64,000 nucleotides of DNA from Streptomyces sp. NBC_00341. GTDB taxonomy: Bacteria > Actinomycetota > Actinomycetes > Streptomycetales > Streptomycetaceae. A model generated the notes under the pieces. It was not told where the DNA came from and did not search any database. It saw only the letters and a list, made by a program, of their open reading frames with translations. The stretch spans positions 1,488,001 through 1,552,000 of the forward strand of contig NZ_CP108002.1 of NCBI RefSeq assembly GCF_041435055.1, written 5' to 3'. Position numbers and translations under genes: made by a program. This document shows positions 44,295 to 53,446 of the stretch, piece after piece; positions within the stretch are counted from its first letter, which is position 1, and each line of letters begins with the position of its first letter.

Positions 44295-46061
44295 CTACAG
44301 GTACTGCCCGGTGTTCGCCACCGTGTCGATGGACCGCCCGGTGTCCGCGCCCTGCTTTCCGGTGACGAGTGTGCGGATGAAGACGATCCGCTCACCCTTC
44401 TTGCCGGAGATCCTGGCCCAGTCGTCCGGGTTGGTGGTGTTCGGCAGGTCCTCGTTCTCCTTGAACTCGTCCACACATGCCTGGAGGAGATGGGAGACGC
44501 GAAGGCCCTTCTGGCCCTGGTCGAGGAAGGCCTTGATGGCCATCTTCTTGGCCCGGTCGACGATGTTCTGGATCATCGCGCCGGAGTTGAAGTCCTTGAA
44601 GTACAGGACCTCCTTGTCGCCGTTGGCGTACGTCACCTCGAGGAAGCGGTTCTCCTCCGACTCGGTGTACATCCGCTCGACGACCGACTGGATCATGGCG
44701 TGCGCGGCGGCTTCCTTGGAGCCGGTGTGCTCGGCGAGGTCGTCGGCGTGCAGGGGCAGCGAGGGTGTGAGGTACTTCGCGAAGATGTCCTTCGCGGCCT
44801 CCGCGTCCGGACGCTCGATCTTGATCTTCACATCGAGGCGGCCGGGCCGCAGGATCGCGGGGTCGATCATGTCCTCGCGGTTGGAGGCGCCGATCACGAT
44901 GACGTTCTCCAGGCCCTCGACGCCGTCGATCTCGGCGAGCAGCTGGGGGACGATGGTGTTCTCCACGTCCGAGCTGACGCCGGATCCCCGGGTACGGAAG
45001 AGCGACTCCATCTCGTCGAAGAAGACGATGACGGGGGTGCCCTCACTCGCCTTCTCGCGGGCACGCTGGAAGACCAGGCGGATGTGGCGCTCGGTCTCAC
45101 CGACGTACTTGTTGAGGAGTTCGGGGCCCTTGATGTTGAGGAAGTAGCTCTTGCCGGCGGGCTGGCCGGTGACTTCGGCGACCTTCTTCGCGAGGGAGTT
45201 GGCGACGGCCTTGGCGATGAGCGTCTTGCCGCAGCCGGGCGGGCCGTAGAGCAGGATGCCCTTCGGTGGCCGCAGTTCGTGCTCCTTGAAGAGGTCCGGG
45301 TGCAGATAGGGGAGCTCGACCGCGTCGCGGATGAGCTCGATCTGGTCGCCCAGGCCGCCGATCTTGTTGTAGTCGATGTCCGGGACTTCTTCGAGGACGA
45401 GTTCTTCGACCTCGCTCTTGGGAACGACTTCGTAGACGTAGCCGGACCTGGGTTCGAGCAGCAGGGCGTCGCCGGGCCGGATGGTGATGTCCAGCAACGG
45501 CTCGGCGAGCCGCACCACCCGTTCCTCGTCGGTGTGCCCGACCACCAGGGCTCGTTCGCCGTCCTCAAGGATCTCCTTGAGGGTGACGATGTCCCCGGCC
45601 CGCTCGAATTCCATGGCGTCGACCACGTTGAGCGCTTCGTTGAGCATGACTTCCTGGCCGCGCCGGAGGTCTTCGAGCTCAACGCTGGGACTGACGTTCA
45701 CCCGGAGCTTGCGGCCCCCGGTGAAGATGTCGCAGGTGCCGTCCTCGTTGGCCTGCAGGAACACACCGAAGCCGGCCGGTGGCTGTGCCAGCCGGTCGAC
45801 CTCTTCCTTGAGGGCCACGATCTGGTCGCGGGCCTCGCGCAGTGTGCTGGCGAGCCGCTCGTTCTGAGCGGACACGCCTGCGAGGTTGGTCTGGAACTCG
45901 ACGATCCGCTCTTCGAGAATCCTCGTATGACGCGGAGAGTCGGCGAGCTTACGTCGCAGGACGGCGATTTCCTGCTCAAGATAGGCGACCTGGCCGGCTG
46001 GGTCATCGGACCCCCGCCCGGGCCGGATGCCGCGGTTGGTGTCGTCGTCGTGGGCTGCCAC
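44295..46061 (-). CDS. arc: Proteasomal AAA ATPase ARC (Mpa)
   Basis: The 588-residue ATPase unfolds pupylated proteins and feeds them into the 20S core. Order of parts: N-terminal coiled coil ([19 protein letters not shown], about 20-75), tandem OB folds, AAA domain with Walker A GPPGCGKT (near 272-279) and Walker B in IVFFDEME, and the C-terminal GQYL that docks into the proteasome alpha ring. I chose the GTG at 46061, with GGAGG upstream; a TTG six codons earlier is possible. Confidence 0.95.
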   Translation of the reverse strand: MAAHDDDTNRGIRPGRGSDDPAGQVAYLEQEIAVLRRKLADSPRHTRILEERIVEFQTNLAGVSAQNERLASTLREARDQIVALKEEVDRLAQPPAGFGVFLQANEDGTCDIFTGGRKLRVNVSPSVELEDLRRGQEVMLNEALNVVDAMEFERAGDIVTLKEILEDGERALVVGHTDEERVVRLAEPLLDITIRPGDALLLEPRSGYVYEVVPKSEVEELVLEEVPDIDYNKIGGLGDQIELIRDAVELPYLHPDLFKEHELRPPKGILLYGPPGCGKTLIAKAVANSLAKKVAEVTGQPAGKSYFLNIKGPELLNKYVGETERHIRLVFQRAREKASEGTPVIVFFDEMESLFRTRGSGVSSDVENTIVPQLLAEIDGVEGLENVIVIGASNREDMIDPAILRPGRLDVKIKIERPDAEAAKDIFAKYLTPSLPLHADDLAEHTGSKEAAAHAMIQSVVERMYTESEENRFLEVTYANGDKEVLYFKDFNSGAMIQNIVDRAKKMAIKAFLDQGQKGLRVSHLLQACVDEFKENEDLPNTTNPDDWARISGKKGERIVFIRTLVTGKQGADTGRSIDTVANTGQYL

Positions 46062-46302
46062 GGTCCTCACCTCCTCCAAGGGGAGCTGGACGCTTCCTGA
46101 CCCTACCTGGGTGGGTGATGATTGAAACCCCTAGATCACAAAGACTGTGAGGCGTGTCCGATCTTCACCCTTGCGCTCTCCCTCGTGTCAGGGGAATACC
46201 CACCCTTCAACATCGGAAAGCGGCCGGTTGTATCGTCGAAGTGTTCAACACCCGTCAGGGCTGGCTTTTTTTGGTTCGGATACGCAGGAAACGGCAGGCG
46301 AA

Positions 46303-46614
46303 ATGACCGCGCAGCAGGACGCTCCCACCGGTGGCGACACGCAGGACCTGGAGGTCTGGATCGATCAGGACCTCTGCACGGGGGACGGCATCTGTGTGCA
46401 GTACGCGCCCGAGGTCTTCGAGCTGGACATCGACGGACTCGCCTATGTGAAGAGCGACGCGGACGAGCTGTTGCAGGACAAGGGGGCGACCACCCCGGTG
46501 CCGTTGCCGCTTCTCCAGGACGTGGTCGATTCGGCCAAGGAGTGTCCCGGCGACTGTATTCATGTACGACGCGTTTCGGACAGGGTCGAGGTCTTCGGTC
46601 CCGAGGCCGCCTGA
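46303..46614 (+). CDS. Ferredoxin (single cluster type)
   Basis: The 103-residue protein has VWIDQDLCTGDGICVQYAPEVFEL and later AKECPGDCIHV. The cysteine pattern C-x5-C ... C-x3-C is that of short ferredoxins with one [3Fe-4S] or [4Fe-4S] cluster, which often serve cytochromes P450 or oxidoreductases. An insert of about 15 residues separates the halves. GGCAGG precedes the ATG at 46303. It is divergent from arc, with a 240-base gap between; no redox partner gene is adjacent. Confidence 0.82.
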   Translation: MTAQQDAPTGGDTQDLEVWIDQDLCTGDGICVQYAPEVFELDIDGLAYVKSDADELLQDKGATTPVPLPLLQDVVDSAKECPGDCIHVRRVSDRVEVFGPEAA

Positions 46615-46656
46615 ACCGTCGGCCGTAGCGGCCGGCGGCTGCGGGAGGGGCGACCG

Positions 46657-47265
46657 TCAGGCGTTGCCGCCGGCCGAGCCGTCGGAGTCGTCGGAGTCGT
46701 CGGACAGGCTGTTGCGCACGAAGGCCCCGTTCTGCCACTGCCAGGTGACCTTCTCCTGCTTGTCGGGGCAGCAGGACGGGACCGAGGACGAGGAGTAGCC
46801 GAGGAGCGTCGCGGAGACGATGCCCTCACGCACGGTGAAGTCACCGACGCTCATCTTCTGGGCGGGGTCGACCAGGGTCGCGACGATCCTGGGTGCGGCC
46901 CCGCTCTCCTGTGTGAGGACGTAGACGCCACTGGGCGGTGTGCCCAGTCCGGCCGCGCAGTGGACCACCGCGACGGTTTCCGGGCGGCCGTCGCCGTCGA
47001 GGTCTCCGGGGGCCTCCTTGGCGACCGTGTTGCCGGTGTCGCCGCACTTCAGGGGGAACGCCGCGCGGGCGGGGTCGGGCGGGGCCACGGGGGCCGTGCC
47101 GTGCTGCACCGCGGTGCGGTGGGGCGTGGTGGAGGCAGAGGCGGCCGTGTCGGGCTGGAGCAGGCCGGCTGCCGCGACGACGGCGGCCATGGCAGCCGCG
47201 GTGGCGAGCCAGTGCAGCGTCGTGCTGTCGGTGTGCGCGAGGTCCGGGAGCGCGGAGGTCTGCAC
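46657..47265 (-). CDS. Secreted or membrane-anchored protein of unknown function
   Basis: The 202-residue product has an N-terminal hydrophobic segment (LATAAAMAAVVAAAGLL, about residues 19-35) and a mature part with GDLDGDGRPETVAVVHC, which looks like a single calcium-binding FG-GAP-type loop. It has several cysteines (LKCGDTG, VVHCAAG, PSCCPDKQ) and an acidic Ser/Asp repeat tail (SDDSDDSDGS). The GTG at 47265 with AGGAGA is chosen over an upstream ATG at 47358. It is convergent with the ferredoxin gene. Confidence 0.65.
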   Translation of the reverse strand: MQTSALPDLAHTDSTTLHWLATAAAMAAVVAAAGLLQPDTAASASTTPHRTAVQHGTAPVAPPDPARAAFPLKCGDTGNTVAKEAPGDLDGDGRPETVAVVHCAAGLGTPPSGVYVLTQESGAAPRIVATLVDPAQKMSVGDFTVREGIVSATLLGYSSSSVPSCCPDKQEKVTWQWQNGAFVRNSLSDDSDDSDGSAGGNA

Positions 47266-47444
47266 GCGGGATGTCTCCTGTGGTTCCTTTGGTGCGGAAT
47301 GCCTGAGAGGCAGTGCCGTCGGCAGGGTGTCGGCGGCCGGGTGGCGAGTGGCCAGCATCGTGCCACACCTCACACATCAGCGGAACGGTGGGGTCCCGGG
47401 GATTGCCCGCCCGCGGTGCGCCGGTACCGGACACAACGAAGAGG

Positions 47445-47490
47445 CGCCGCCGCCGAGTTCCCGGGTCTGCCCGGGAACTCGGCGGCGGCG
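47445..47490. terminator. Hairpin terminator after the tRNA methyltransferase gene
   Basis: Perfect 21-bp arms (47445-47465 and 47470-47490; core GAGTTCCCGGG) with loop TCTG lie 16 bases beyond the trmI stop. Confidence 0.87.
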
Positions 47491-47506
47491 CGAACGCGTT
47501 GCCGGG

Positions 47507-48412
47507 TCAGCCGGCGGCGGTGCCGCTCTGGCTGCCGGGTCCGCTGTAGTCGTCGCCGTAGGCGCCCTTGGAGGGGCGGCGGCGGCGCGGCGGGGCCTGG
47601 ACCCCGTCGGCCAGCCGGCGGGCGGTGACGAGGAAGCCGGTGTGGCCGATCATCCGGTGGTCCGGGCGGACGGCGAGGCCCTCGACATGCCAGTTGCGGA
47701 TCATCGATTCCCAGGGCTGCGGTTCCGCGAAGCAGCCGATCTCACGGATGGACTCGACCGTGCGGGAGAGCTGGGTGGTGGTCGCCACGTACGCGCAGAG
47801 GATGCCGCCCGGGACGAGCGCCTTGGAGACGGCGTCCAGGCACTCCCAGGGCGCGAGCATGTCCAGGACGACGCGGTCGACGTCGGTCTCCGTCAGGTTG
47901 TCCTGGAGGTCTCCGACGGTGAGCTGCCAGGCGGGGTGCGGGCTGCCGAAGTAGCGCTCGACGTTCTGCTGGGCGATCTCGGCGAAGTCCTCGCGGCGCT
48001 CGTAGGAGTGCAGCATGCCCTGCTCACCGATGGCGCGGAGCAGGAAGGTGGAGAGGGCGCCGGATCCCACGCCGGCCTCCACGACGCGGGCGCCGGGGAA
48101 GATGTCGCCGAAGGCCAGGATCTGCCCCGCGTCCTTGGGGTAGACCACGGCGGCGCCGCGGGGCATGGACAGGACGTAGTCGGGGAGCAGGGGGCGCAGC
48201 GCGAGGTAGACGACGTTCCCCGTGGTGCGGACAACACTGCCTTCGGGAGCACCGATCAGCTCGTCGTGCGAGAAAGAACCCTTGTGGGTGTGGAAGTTCT
48301 TTCCGGCTTCGAGCGTGAAGGTGTAGTGGCGTCCCTTGGGATCGGTGAGCTGGACCTGGTCCCCGACCTTGAAGGGCCCACGTCGGCGGGCGGCACCGGT
48401 CGGTTCAGACAT
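47507..48412 (-). CDS. trmI: tRNA (adenine-58-N1)-methyltransferase TrmI
   Basis: The 301-residue enzyme makes m1A58 in the T-loop of tRNAs. It has the small N-terminal beta domain (FKVGDQVQLTDPKGRHYTFTL) and a Rossmann methyltransferase core with SAM motif VVEAGVGSGALSTFLLRAIG and LDMLAPWECLD. The C-terminus is basic and Gly-rich. In actinobacteria this gene commonly lies near the proteasomal ATPase arc/mpa, as here. Confidence 0.92.
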   Translation of the reverse strand: MSEPTGAARRRGPFKVGDQVQLTDPKGRHYTFTLEAGKNFHTHKGSFSHDELIGAPEGSVVRTTGNVVYLALRPLLPDYVLSMPRGAAVVYPKDAGQILAFGDIFPGARVVEAGVGSGALSTFLLRAIGEQGMLHSYERREDFAEIAQQNVERYFGSPHPAWQLTVGDLQDNLTETDVDRVVLDMLAPWECLDAVSKALVPGGILCAYVATTTQLSRTVESIREIGCFAEPQPWESMIRNWHVEGLAVRPDHRMIGHTGFLVTARRLADGVQAPPRRRRPSKGAYGDDYSGPGSQSGTAAG

Positions 48413-48472
48413 GTGACCAGCGTACCGGTGTTTCCGTGGGCTCCGACCGCGTGTCCGGGTGCGGGCGCGGGG

Positions 48473-49759
48473 TCAGGCGGCGGGTCGGGCCATGGCGGCG
48501 ACGAATGCGCGTTCGACGTCGGCCGTGGACAGCACGCCGTAGATCTCACCGGTGTCCTCGACGACGAGGTACTCGGTGGCGGGGCTGGCCTTGAGCCGGT
48601 CCAGGAGGGCTTCGCCGGCGAGTTCGGCGGAGACCTTCATGCCGTCGGTGAGGTCCTGGGCCAGGCCGCTGACGGCGACCCAGGGGCGGCGGTGTTCGGG
48701 GACGGCGACGATGGCGGCCTCCCGGACGACGGCCTTGGGATCGCCGCTTCCGTCGACGACGACGAGGGCGCGGGCGCCCGCCTCGTTGGCGCGCCGCAGC
48801 GCCTCGGAGAGCGGGGTGGCGGCCTCGACCGGTACCGCGCGCCTGGTGAGGGCGCGGGCGCGCAGGTCGGGCAGGTGCTCGCGGAGCCGGGCCATGCGCA
48901 GGCTGTTGCCCGCTCCGGTCCAGATGATGGCGGCGAGGACCGCGGCGAGCAAGGCGTCGATGACGGTGTCCATGCCGCTGAGGCTGTCGGTGTCGTTGCC
49001 GAAGGACCCGGTGCGGGTGAGGAGGGGGAGGCCGATGAGGGTGCTGACGGCGAGGGCGCGGCCGACCCAGGCGGCGGCGACGGTGCCGCTCATCGGGCGG
49101 CCGGTGATCTTCCAGACGACGGCGCGGAGCATCCGGCCGCCGTCGAGCGGGAGGCCGGGCAGCAGGTTGAAGACGGCGACGATGAGGTTGGAGATCATCA
49201 GTCCGCCAAGGAGCACTCCGGGGACGGTGCCGCGTTCGACGAAGTTCAGCGGGATGTAGAAAAGACCGGCCAGGACGAGGGAGAGCAGCGGGCCGACGAA
49301 GGCGAGGACGAATTCGCGGCCGGGGGTCTCGGTTTCCTTCTCGATCTCGGAGACGCCGCCGAAGAACTGGAGCTGGATGCGGCGTACCGGCAGTTTGTAA
49401 CGCAGTGCGACCACGGTGTGCGCGAGTTCGTGGACGAGCACGGAGGCGTAGAAGGCGATGGCGAAGAAGAGCGCGACGAGGTAGCGCGCCGCGCCGAGGC
49501 CGGGCAGCACCCGGTCGAGCTGGCCGCCGAAGACCCAGGTGATCAGGGCCGCGACGAGGAACCAGCTCGGTGCGACGTAGACGGGTACTCCGAAGGGGCG
49601 GCCCATCAGGATGCCGCCTCCGGGCTCTTCGCGGCGCGGCGGTTTGCCCTTGCCGGGGCCGGCGGCGGGGTCCGATCCCCCTTCGCCGGGCTGCGGCCGC
49701 CCGCTGTTGCCGCTCTCGTCCACGAGGTCCCTTCGGTCGGTGCCGTCCGGCACGATCAT
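48473..49759 (-). CDS. Site-2 protease family zinc metalloprotease with CBS domains (Rip3-like)
   Basis: A 428-residue membrane protease: zinc ligands in VLVHELAHTVVALRY (HExxH, near residue 110) and the third ligand in NLLPGLPLDGGRMLRA, embedded in about six membrane helices. The C-terminal 130 residues form a CBS pair (ATPLSEALRRANEAGARALVVV and YLVVEDTGEIYGVLSTADV), giving possible adenosine-nucleotide control. Family members cut membrane proteins, including anti-sigma factors. The start (ATG 49759) lacks a good ribosome site. The gene lies just upstream of trmI. Confidence 0.9.
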   Translation of the reverse strand: MIVPDGTDRRDLVDESGNSGRPQPGEGGSDPAAGPGKGKPPRREEPGGGILMGRPFGVPVYVAPSWFLVAALITWVFGGQLDRVLPGLGAARYLVALFFAIAFYASVLVHELAHTVVALRYKLPVRRIQLQFFGGVSEIEKETETPGREFVLAFVGPLLSLVLAGLFYIPLNFVERGTVPGVLLGGLMISNLIVAVFNLLPGLPLDGGRMLRAVVWKITGRPMSGTVAAAWVGRALAVSTLIGLPLLTRTGSFGNDTDSLSGMDTVIDALLAAVLAAIIWTGAGNSLRMARLREHLPDLRARALTRRAVPVEAATPLSEALRRANEAGARALVVVDGSGDPKAVVREAAIVAVPEHRRPWVAVSGLAQDLTDGMKVSAELAGEALLDRLKASPATEYLVVEDTGEIYGVLSTADVERAFVAAMARPAA

Positions 49760-49828
49760 GCAGTGTTCGGGGGTCTGTGGTCGATGGTATGCCGGTTGTT
49801 GTCAGTGGCGGGTCGTAGGGTCTTCGTC

Positions 49829-50740
49829 ATGACCTCAGTGCCGCGGCCGCCTCAGCCGCCCTCGTCCCTTTCGCCGTCGCGGGCGAGCGACTTCATGCAG
49901 TGTCCCCTGCTGTACCGCTTCCGGGTCATCGACAAGCTGCCGCAGAAGCCCAGTGAGGCGGCTACCCGGGGCACGCTGGTCCATGCGGTGCTGGAGCGGC
50001 TGTTCGACAATCCGGCGACGGAGCGGACGGCCGGCCGGGCCACGGCGCTGATCCCCGGCCAGTGGGACCGGCTGCTGGAGTCGAAGCCTGAGCTGTCGGA
50101 GCTGTTCGCGGAGGATCCGCGGGGTGAGCGGCTGTCGCGGTGGCTGTCGGAGGCGGAGCGGCTCGTGGAGCGCTGGTTCTCGCTGGAGGATCCGACGCGG
50201 CTGGAGCCGGCCGAGCGGGAGCTCTTCGTCGAGACGGAGCTGGACTCCGGGCTGCGGCTGCGCGGGGTGATCGACCGGATCGACGTGACACCGGCCGGTG
50301 ATGTCCGGATCGTCGACTACAAGACGGGGAAGGCGCCGCGTCCGGAGTACGCGGAGGGTGCCCTCTTCCAGATGAAGTTCTACGCGCTGGTCATCTGGCG
50401 GCTGAAGGGTGTGGTGCCGCGCCGCCTGCAGCTGGTGTACCTCGGCAGTGGGGACGTGCTGACGTACGACCCGGTGGTGGCGGATCTGGAGCGGGTGGAG
50501 CGCAAGCTGCTGGCCCTCTGGGAGGCGATCTCGCTGGCCACGGAGACCGGTGAGTGGCGGCCGCGGCCGACGAAGCTGTGCGGCTGGTGCGACCACCAGG
50601 CGCTCTGTCCCGAATTCGGTGGTACTCCCCCGGTCTATCCGCTGTCGGTACGCCCGGCGGAGCCCGATCAGGACGTCCAGGGCAGAATGGACCCGGTCCG
50701 CGCTGAGGCCGGCCGGCCTGTGGCCCTCGAAGGACCTTAA
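49829..50740 (+). CDS. RecB-like PD-(D/E)XK nuclease with Fe-S cysteines
   Basis: The 303-residue protein is a RecB-family nuclease: RGTLVHAVLERLF near residue 50, GVIDRIDVTPAGDVRIVDYKTGKAP (the D..ExK catalytic core near 150-170), and QMKFYALVIW. Cysteines in FMQCPLLYRF near the N-terminus and in LCGWCDHQALCPEF near residue 255 have the layout of the 4Fe-4S staple of AddB/Cas4-type nucleases. It likely acts in DNA repair. Its stop lies 9 bases before the response regulator gene, so the two are co-transcribed. Confidence 0.87.
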   Translation: MTSVPRPPQPPSSLSPSRASDFMQCPLLYRFRVIDKLPQKPSEAATRGTLVHAVLERLFDNPATERTAGRATALIPGQWDRLLESKPELSELFAEDPRGERLSRWLSEAERLVERWFSLEDPTRLEPAERELFVETELDSGLRLRGVIDRIDVTPAGDVRIVDYKTGKAPRPEYAEGALFQMKFYALVIWRLKGVVPRRLQLVYLGSGDVLTYDPVVADLERVERKLLALWEAISLATETGEWRPRPTKLCGWCDHQALCPEFGGTPPVYPLSVRPAEPDQDVQGRMDPVRAEAGRPVALEGP

Positions 50741-50749
50741 GGAGACTCC

Positions 50750-51421
50750 GTGGCGATCCGCGTCCTACTGGTTGATGACCAACCCCTGCTGCGCACCGGC
50801 TTCCGGATGATTCTGGAGGCTGAGGGTGATCTCGCGGTGGTGGGTGAGGCCGGTGACGGTCTCCAGGCTATCGACCAGGTGCGGGCGCTGCAGCCCGATG
50901 TGGTGCTGATGGACATCCGGATGCCGCGGATGGACGGTGTGGAGGCGACGCGCCAGATCAGCGGCCCCGGCAAGGACGGTCCGGCGAAGGTGCTGGTGCT
51001 CACGACGTTCGATCTCGACGAGTACGTGGTGGAGGCGCTGCGCGCGGGTGCCAGTGGTTTCCTGCTGAAGGACGCCCCGGCCAATGAGCTGGTGCAGGCG
51101 ATCCGGGTGGTCGCGGGCGGCGAGGCGATGCTCGCCCCGAGTATCACGCGCCGGCTGCTGGACAAGTACGCGGACCATCTGCCGTCCGGCGAGGAGCCGG
51201 TTCCGGACACCCTCAACACGTTGACGGACCGCGAGGTGGAGGTCCTGAAGCTGGTGGCGCGCGGCCTGTCCAATGCCGAGATCGCCGCCGACCTCTTCGT
51301 CAGTGAGACGACGGTCAAGACGCATGTGGGCCATGTGCTGACGAAGCTGGGACTGCGTGACCGGGTGCAGGCGGCGGTGTACGCCTACGAGAGCGGGCTG
51401 GTGCGTCCCGGCGCCCAGTGA
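50750..51421 (+). CDS. Orphan NarL/LuxR-type response regulator
   Basis: The 223-residue regulator has an N-terminal receiver domain with phosphoacceptor Asp55 (VVLMDIRMPRMDG), the acidic pair in LLVDDQP and Lys in FLLKDAP, and a C-terminal LuxR HTH (LTDREVEVLKLVARGLSNAE, TVKTHVGHVLTKLGLRDR). No histidine kinase gene is near, so it is an orphan or is served by a distant kinase. The GTG at 50750 follows AAGGAG, which overlaps the stop of the nuclease gene. Confidence 0.9.
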   Translation: MAIRVLLVDDQPLLRTGFRMILEAEGDLAVVGEAGDGLQAIDQVRALQPDVVLMDIRMPRMDGVEATRQISGPGKDGPAKVLVLTTFDLDEYVVEALRAGASGFLLKDAPANELVQAIRVVAGGEAMLAPSITRRLLDKYADHLPSGEEPVPDTLNTLTDREVEVLKLVARGLSNAEIAADLFVSETTVKTHVGHVLTKLGLRDRVQAAVYAYESGLVRPGAQ

Positions 51422-51469
51422 CCCCGCCGGACGACCGCCGGGGGTTGGATCCGGGGCACGGTCCGGGGC

Positions 51470-53071
51470 TCAGTCGGTGCCGCGGCCCAGTTCCCAGAGC
51501 TGGAGGTCGGCGGAGGAGTTGACCGCCCACTCCACGCCGGTGAGGCCGTCGAGGGAGGCGACGTACTGCTTCCCCTGCCAGACGGGGAGGACCGGGACGT
51601 CCTCCGCGACGATGTCCTGGAGCTGCTTGAAGGTCTTGGCGGCGACGCTGCGGTCGGCCTCGCGGCGGGACTGCGGGATGAGCGTCTTCCGGGCGAGAGC
51701 CGACTTGTAGGGCGAGTTGAGGAAGTTGTTCCTGTCGAGGAACGGCGCCGTGTAGTTGTCCGGGTCCGGGAAGTCGGGGAACCAGCCCATGCCGTAGACG
51801 GCGTACTCGCCGCGCAGTTCGGCCGGGCGGTACTTCTCCCAGGGGGTGCCCTCGACGGTCACGTCGAACAGGCCCGTGCCGTTGAGCTGCTCGCGCAGGG
51901 TCCTGAACTCGGCCGCGGTGGCGTCGCCGTAGTGGTCGGTCGTGTAGTGCAGGGTGAACTTCACCGGGGTGCGGATCCCGGCATCGCGCAGGATCGCGGC
52001 GGCCTTGGCCGTGCTGGGCTCGCCGTACTTGTTGAAGAACGAGTTGGTGTGTCCGGCGATGCTGGACGGGATCAGCGAGTACAGCGGTTCGGCCGTGGTG
52101 CCGTACACCTCGCTCGCGATCTGGCCCCGGTCGATGACCTGGGCCATGGCCTGGCGGACCGCTTTGTTCTTCACGGCGGGGTTTTCGGTGTCGAATCCGA
52201 GGTAGCTGATGGCGAGGCCGGGCATCTCGGTCAGCTTGATGCCGTCCCGGGGGTGCTCCAGCATCTTCTGCGACTGCTCGGGCGACATGGTGCGGGTCAT
52301 CATGTCGATCTTCTTGTCGTCGAGCGCCCTGCCCATGGCGGTGGCGTCGGGGAAGAGATCGAGTTCCACCTTGTCGTTCAGCACCTTGAGATCCCCCTTG
52401 TAATGGGGATTCTTCGTGAAGACGACTTTCACAACCTGATCGTTCTTCACTTCCGGCTTCATCGTGTACGGTCCCGAGCCGTCCACCTGGAATCCGTCGC
52501 GCGGGGAGCCCGCCGGGTATTTGGCGGGCTGGATTATTCCGGCGGGCGGGGTGGCGAGCTTGTAGGGGAAGGTCGCGTCCGAGGTCCGGAGATGGAATAT
52601 GACCTCGCGCTCGCCCTTGGTCTCGACGGTGTCGATGTTGTCGAGGAGCGCGACGGGTCCATTGGTGGACTTGATGCGGATGACGCGGTCGATGGAGTAC
52701 TTGACGTCCTCCGCGGTGACCGCGCTGCCGTCGGCGAATTCGAGGCCGCTGCGCAGCTTGCAGCGGTAGCTCTCGTTCTCCGTGTCGGTGAAGGTGCAGC
52801 TCTCGGCGGCCTCCGGTACCGGCTCGCCGCCGCCGCGCGGGACGTGCATCAGGGTCTGCACGGTCTGCCGCAGCACGTTCCAGACGCCGGCCTCGTAGCC
52901 GATGGCGGGGTCGAGCGGTGCGGGGGCGTCCTTCGAGCCGACGAACCGGTCCGTGGTGCCGACAACGATGGCGCCGCTGCCATCGCTCCCACCGTCCGAC
53001 GCGCCGCAGGCGGCGAGTACGGGCGCGAGCAGGCCGACCACGGCCGGCAGCACCAGTGTCTTGCGGTTCAT
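51470..53071 (-). CDS. ABC transporter substrate-binding lipoprotein (peptide/SBP_bac_5 family)
   Basis: The 533-residue lipoprotein has lipobox LAAC (Cys near 22) and the layout of oligopeptide-binding proteins: TTDRFVGSKDAPAPLDPAIG, LRSGLEFADGSAVTAEDVKYS, and later MGWFPDFPDPDNYTAPFL and PVLPVWQGKQYV. It should capture peptides or related solutes outside the cell. No permease or ATPase gene lies next to it, so it either serves a transporter elsewhere or acts as a sensor. ATG 53071 has a GGGAGAA site upstream. Confidence 0.88.
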   Translation of the reverse strand: MNRKTLVLPAVVGLLAPVLAACGASDGGSDGSGAIVVGTTDRFVGSKDAPAPLDPAIGYEAGVWNVLRQTVQTLMHVPRGGGEPVPEAAESCTFTDTENESYRCKLRSGLEFADGSAVTAEDVKYSIDRVIRIKSTNGPVALLDNIDTVETKGEREVIFHLRTSDATFPYKLATPPAGIIQPAKYPAGSPRDGFQVDGSGPYTMKPEVKNDQVVKVVFTKNPHYKGDLKVLNDKVELDLFPDATAMGRALDDKKIDMMTRTMSPEQSQKMLEHPRDGIKLTEMPGLAISYLGFDTENPAVKNKAVRQAMAQVIDRGQIASEVYGTTAEPLYSLIPSSIAGHTNSFFNKYGEPSTAKAAAILRDAGIRTPVKFTLHYTTDHYGDATAAEFRTLREQLNGTGLFDVTVEGTPWEKYRPAELRGEYAVYGMGWFPDFPDPDNYTAPFLDRNNFLNSPYKSALARKTLIPQSRREADRSVAAKTFKQLQDIVAEDVPVLPVWQGKQYVASLDGLTGVEWAVNSSADLQLWELGRGTD

Positions 53072-53446
53072 CGTGGACGTTCTCCCTCATCCGGTCATGG
53101 AGAAAACGACATTAGTAGGCGTCATCGGCAATGCCGGACCGGAGCCGTCCGATACGTAATCAGGTGGTCACGGGCATGCGGGGAGCACAGTTTCCCGGAT
53201 GCCGGAATGATTCGTACAGGGATTCATGAACCAGGACACTTGGGTACGCCAAAACGGACAGCCAGGTGAATCTCCCGAACACATTACCGGCCATTCGGGT
53301 GACGAAGGTCACTTCAATGGAAACAGGGTGAGCGGTTCCAGGTATTGACATGCACTCGACTTGCTTACACGTGAGTGCGACAGGAACTGCACGTCCCGTA
53401 CCGAGAGATTCTCCATTCATTCACAGAAATACTCTCGGTGTACGGC
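53072..53446. other. Intergenic region upstream of the peptide-binding protein gene
   Basis: No gene is supported in these 375 bases. GC content is lower than average. The plus strand has a TTGACA box at 53345-53350 and an inverted repeat GCACTC-N15-GAGTGC (53352-53378), but no gene follows on that strand; the repeat may instead bind a regulator of the leftward gene. Confidence 0.4.

Noticed and set aside
53160..53420. Possible 86-codon minus-strand gene upstream of the peptide-binding protein
   Set aside because: No ribosome site, no domain and codon use unlike real genes here; the region is better read as regulatory.
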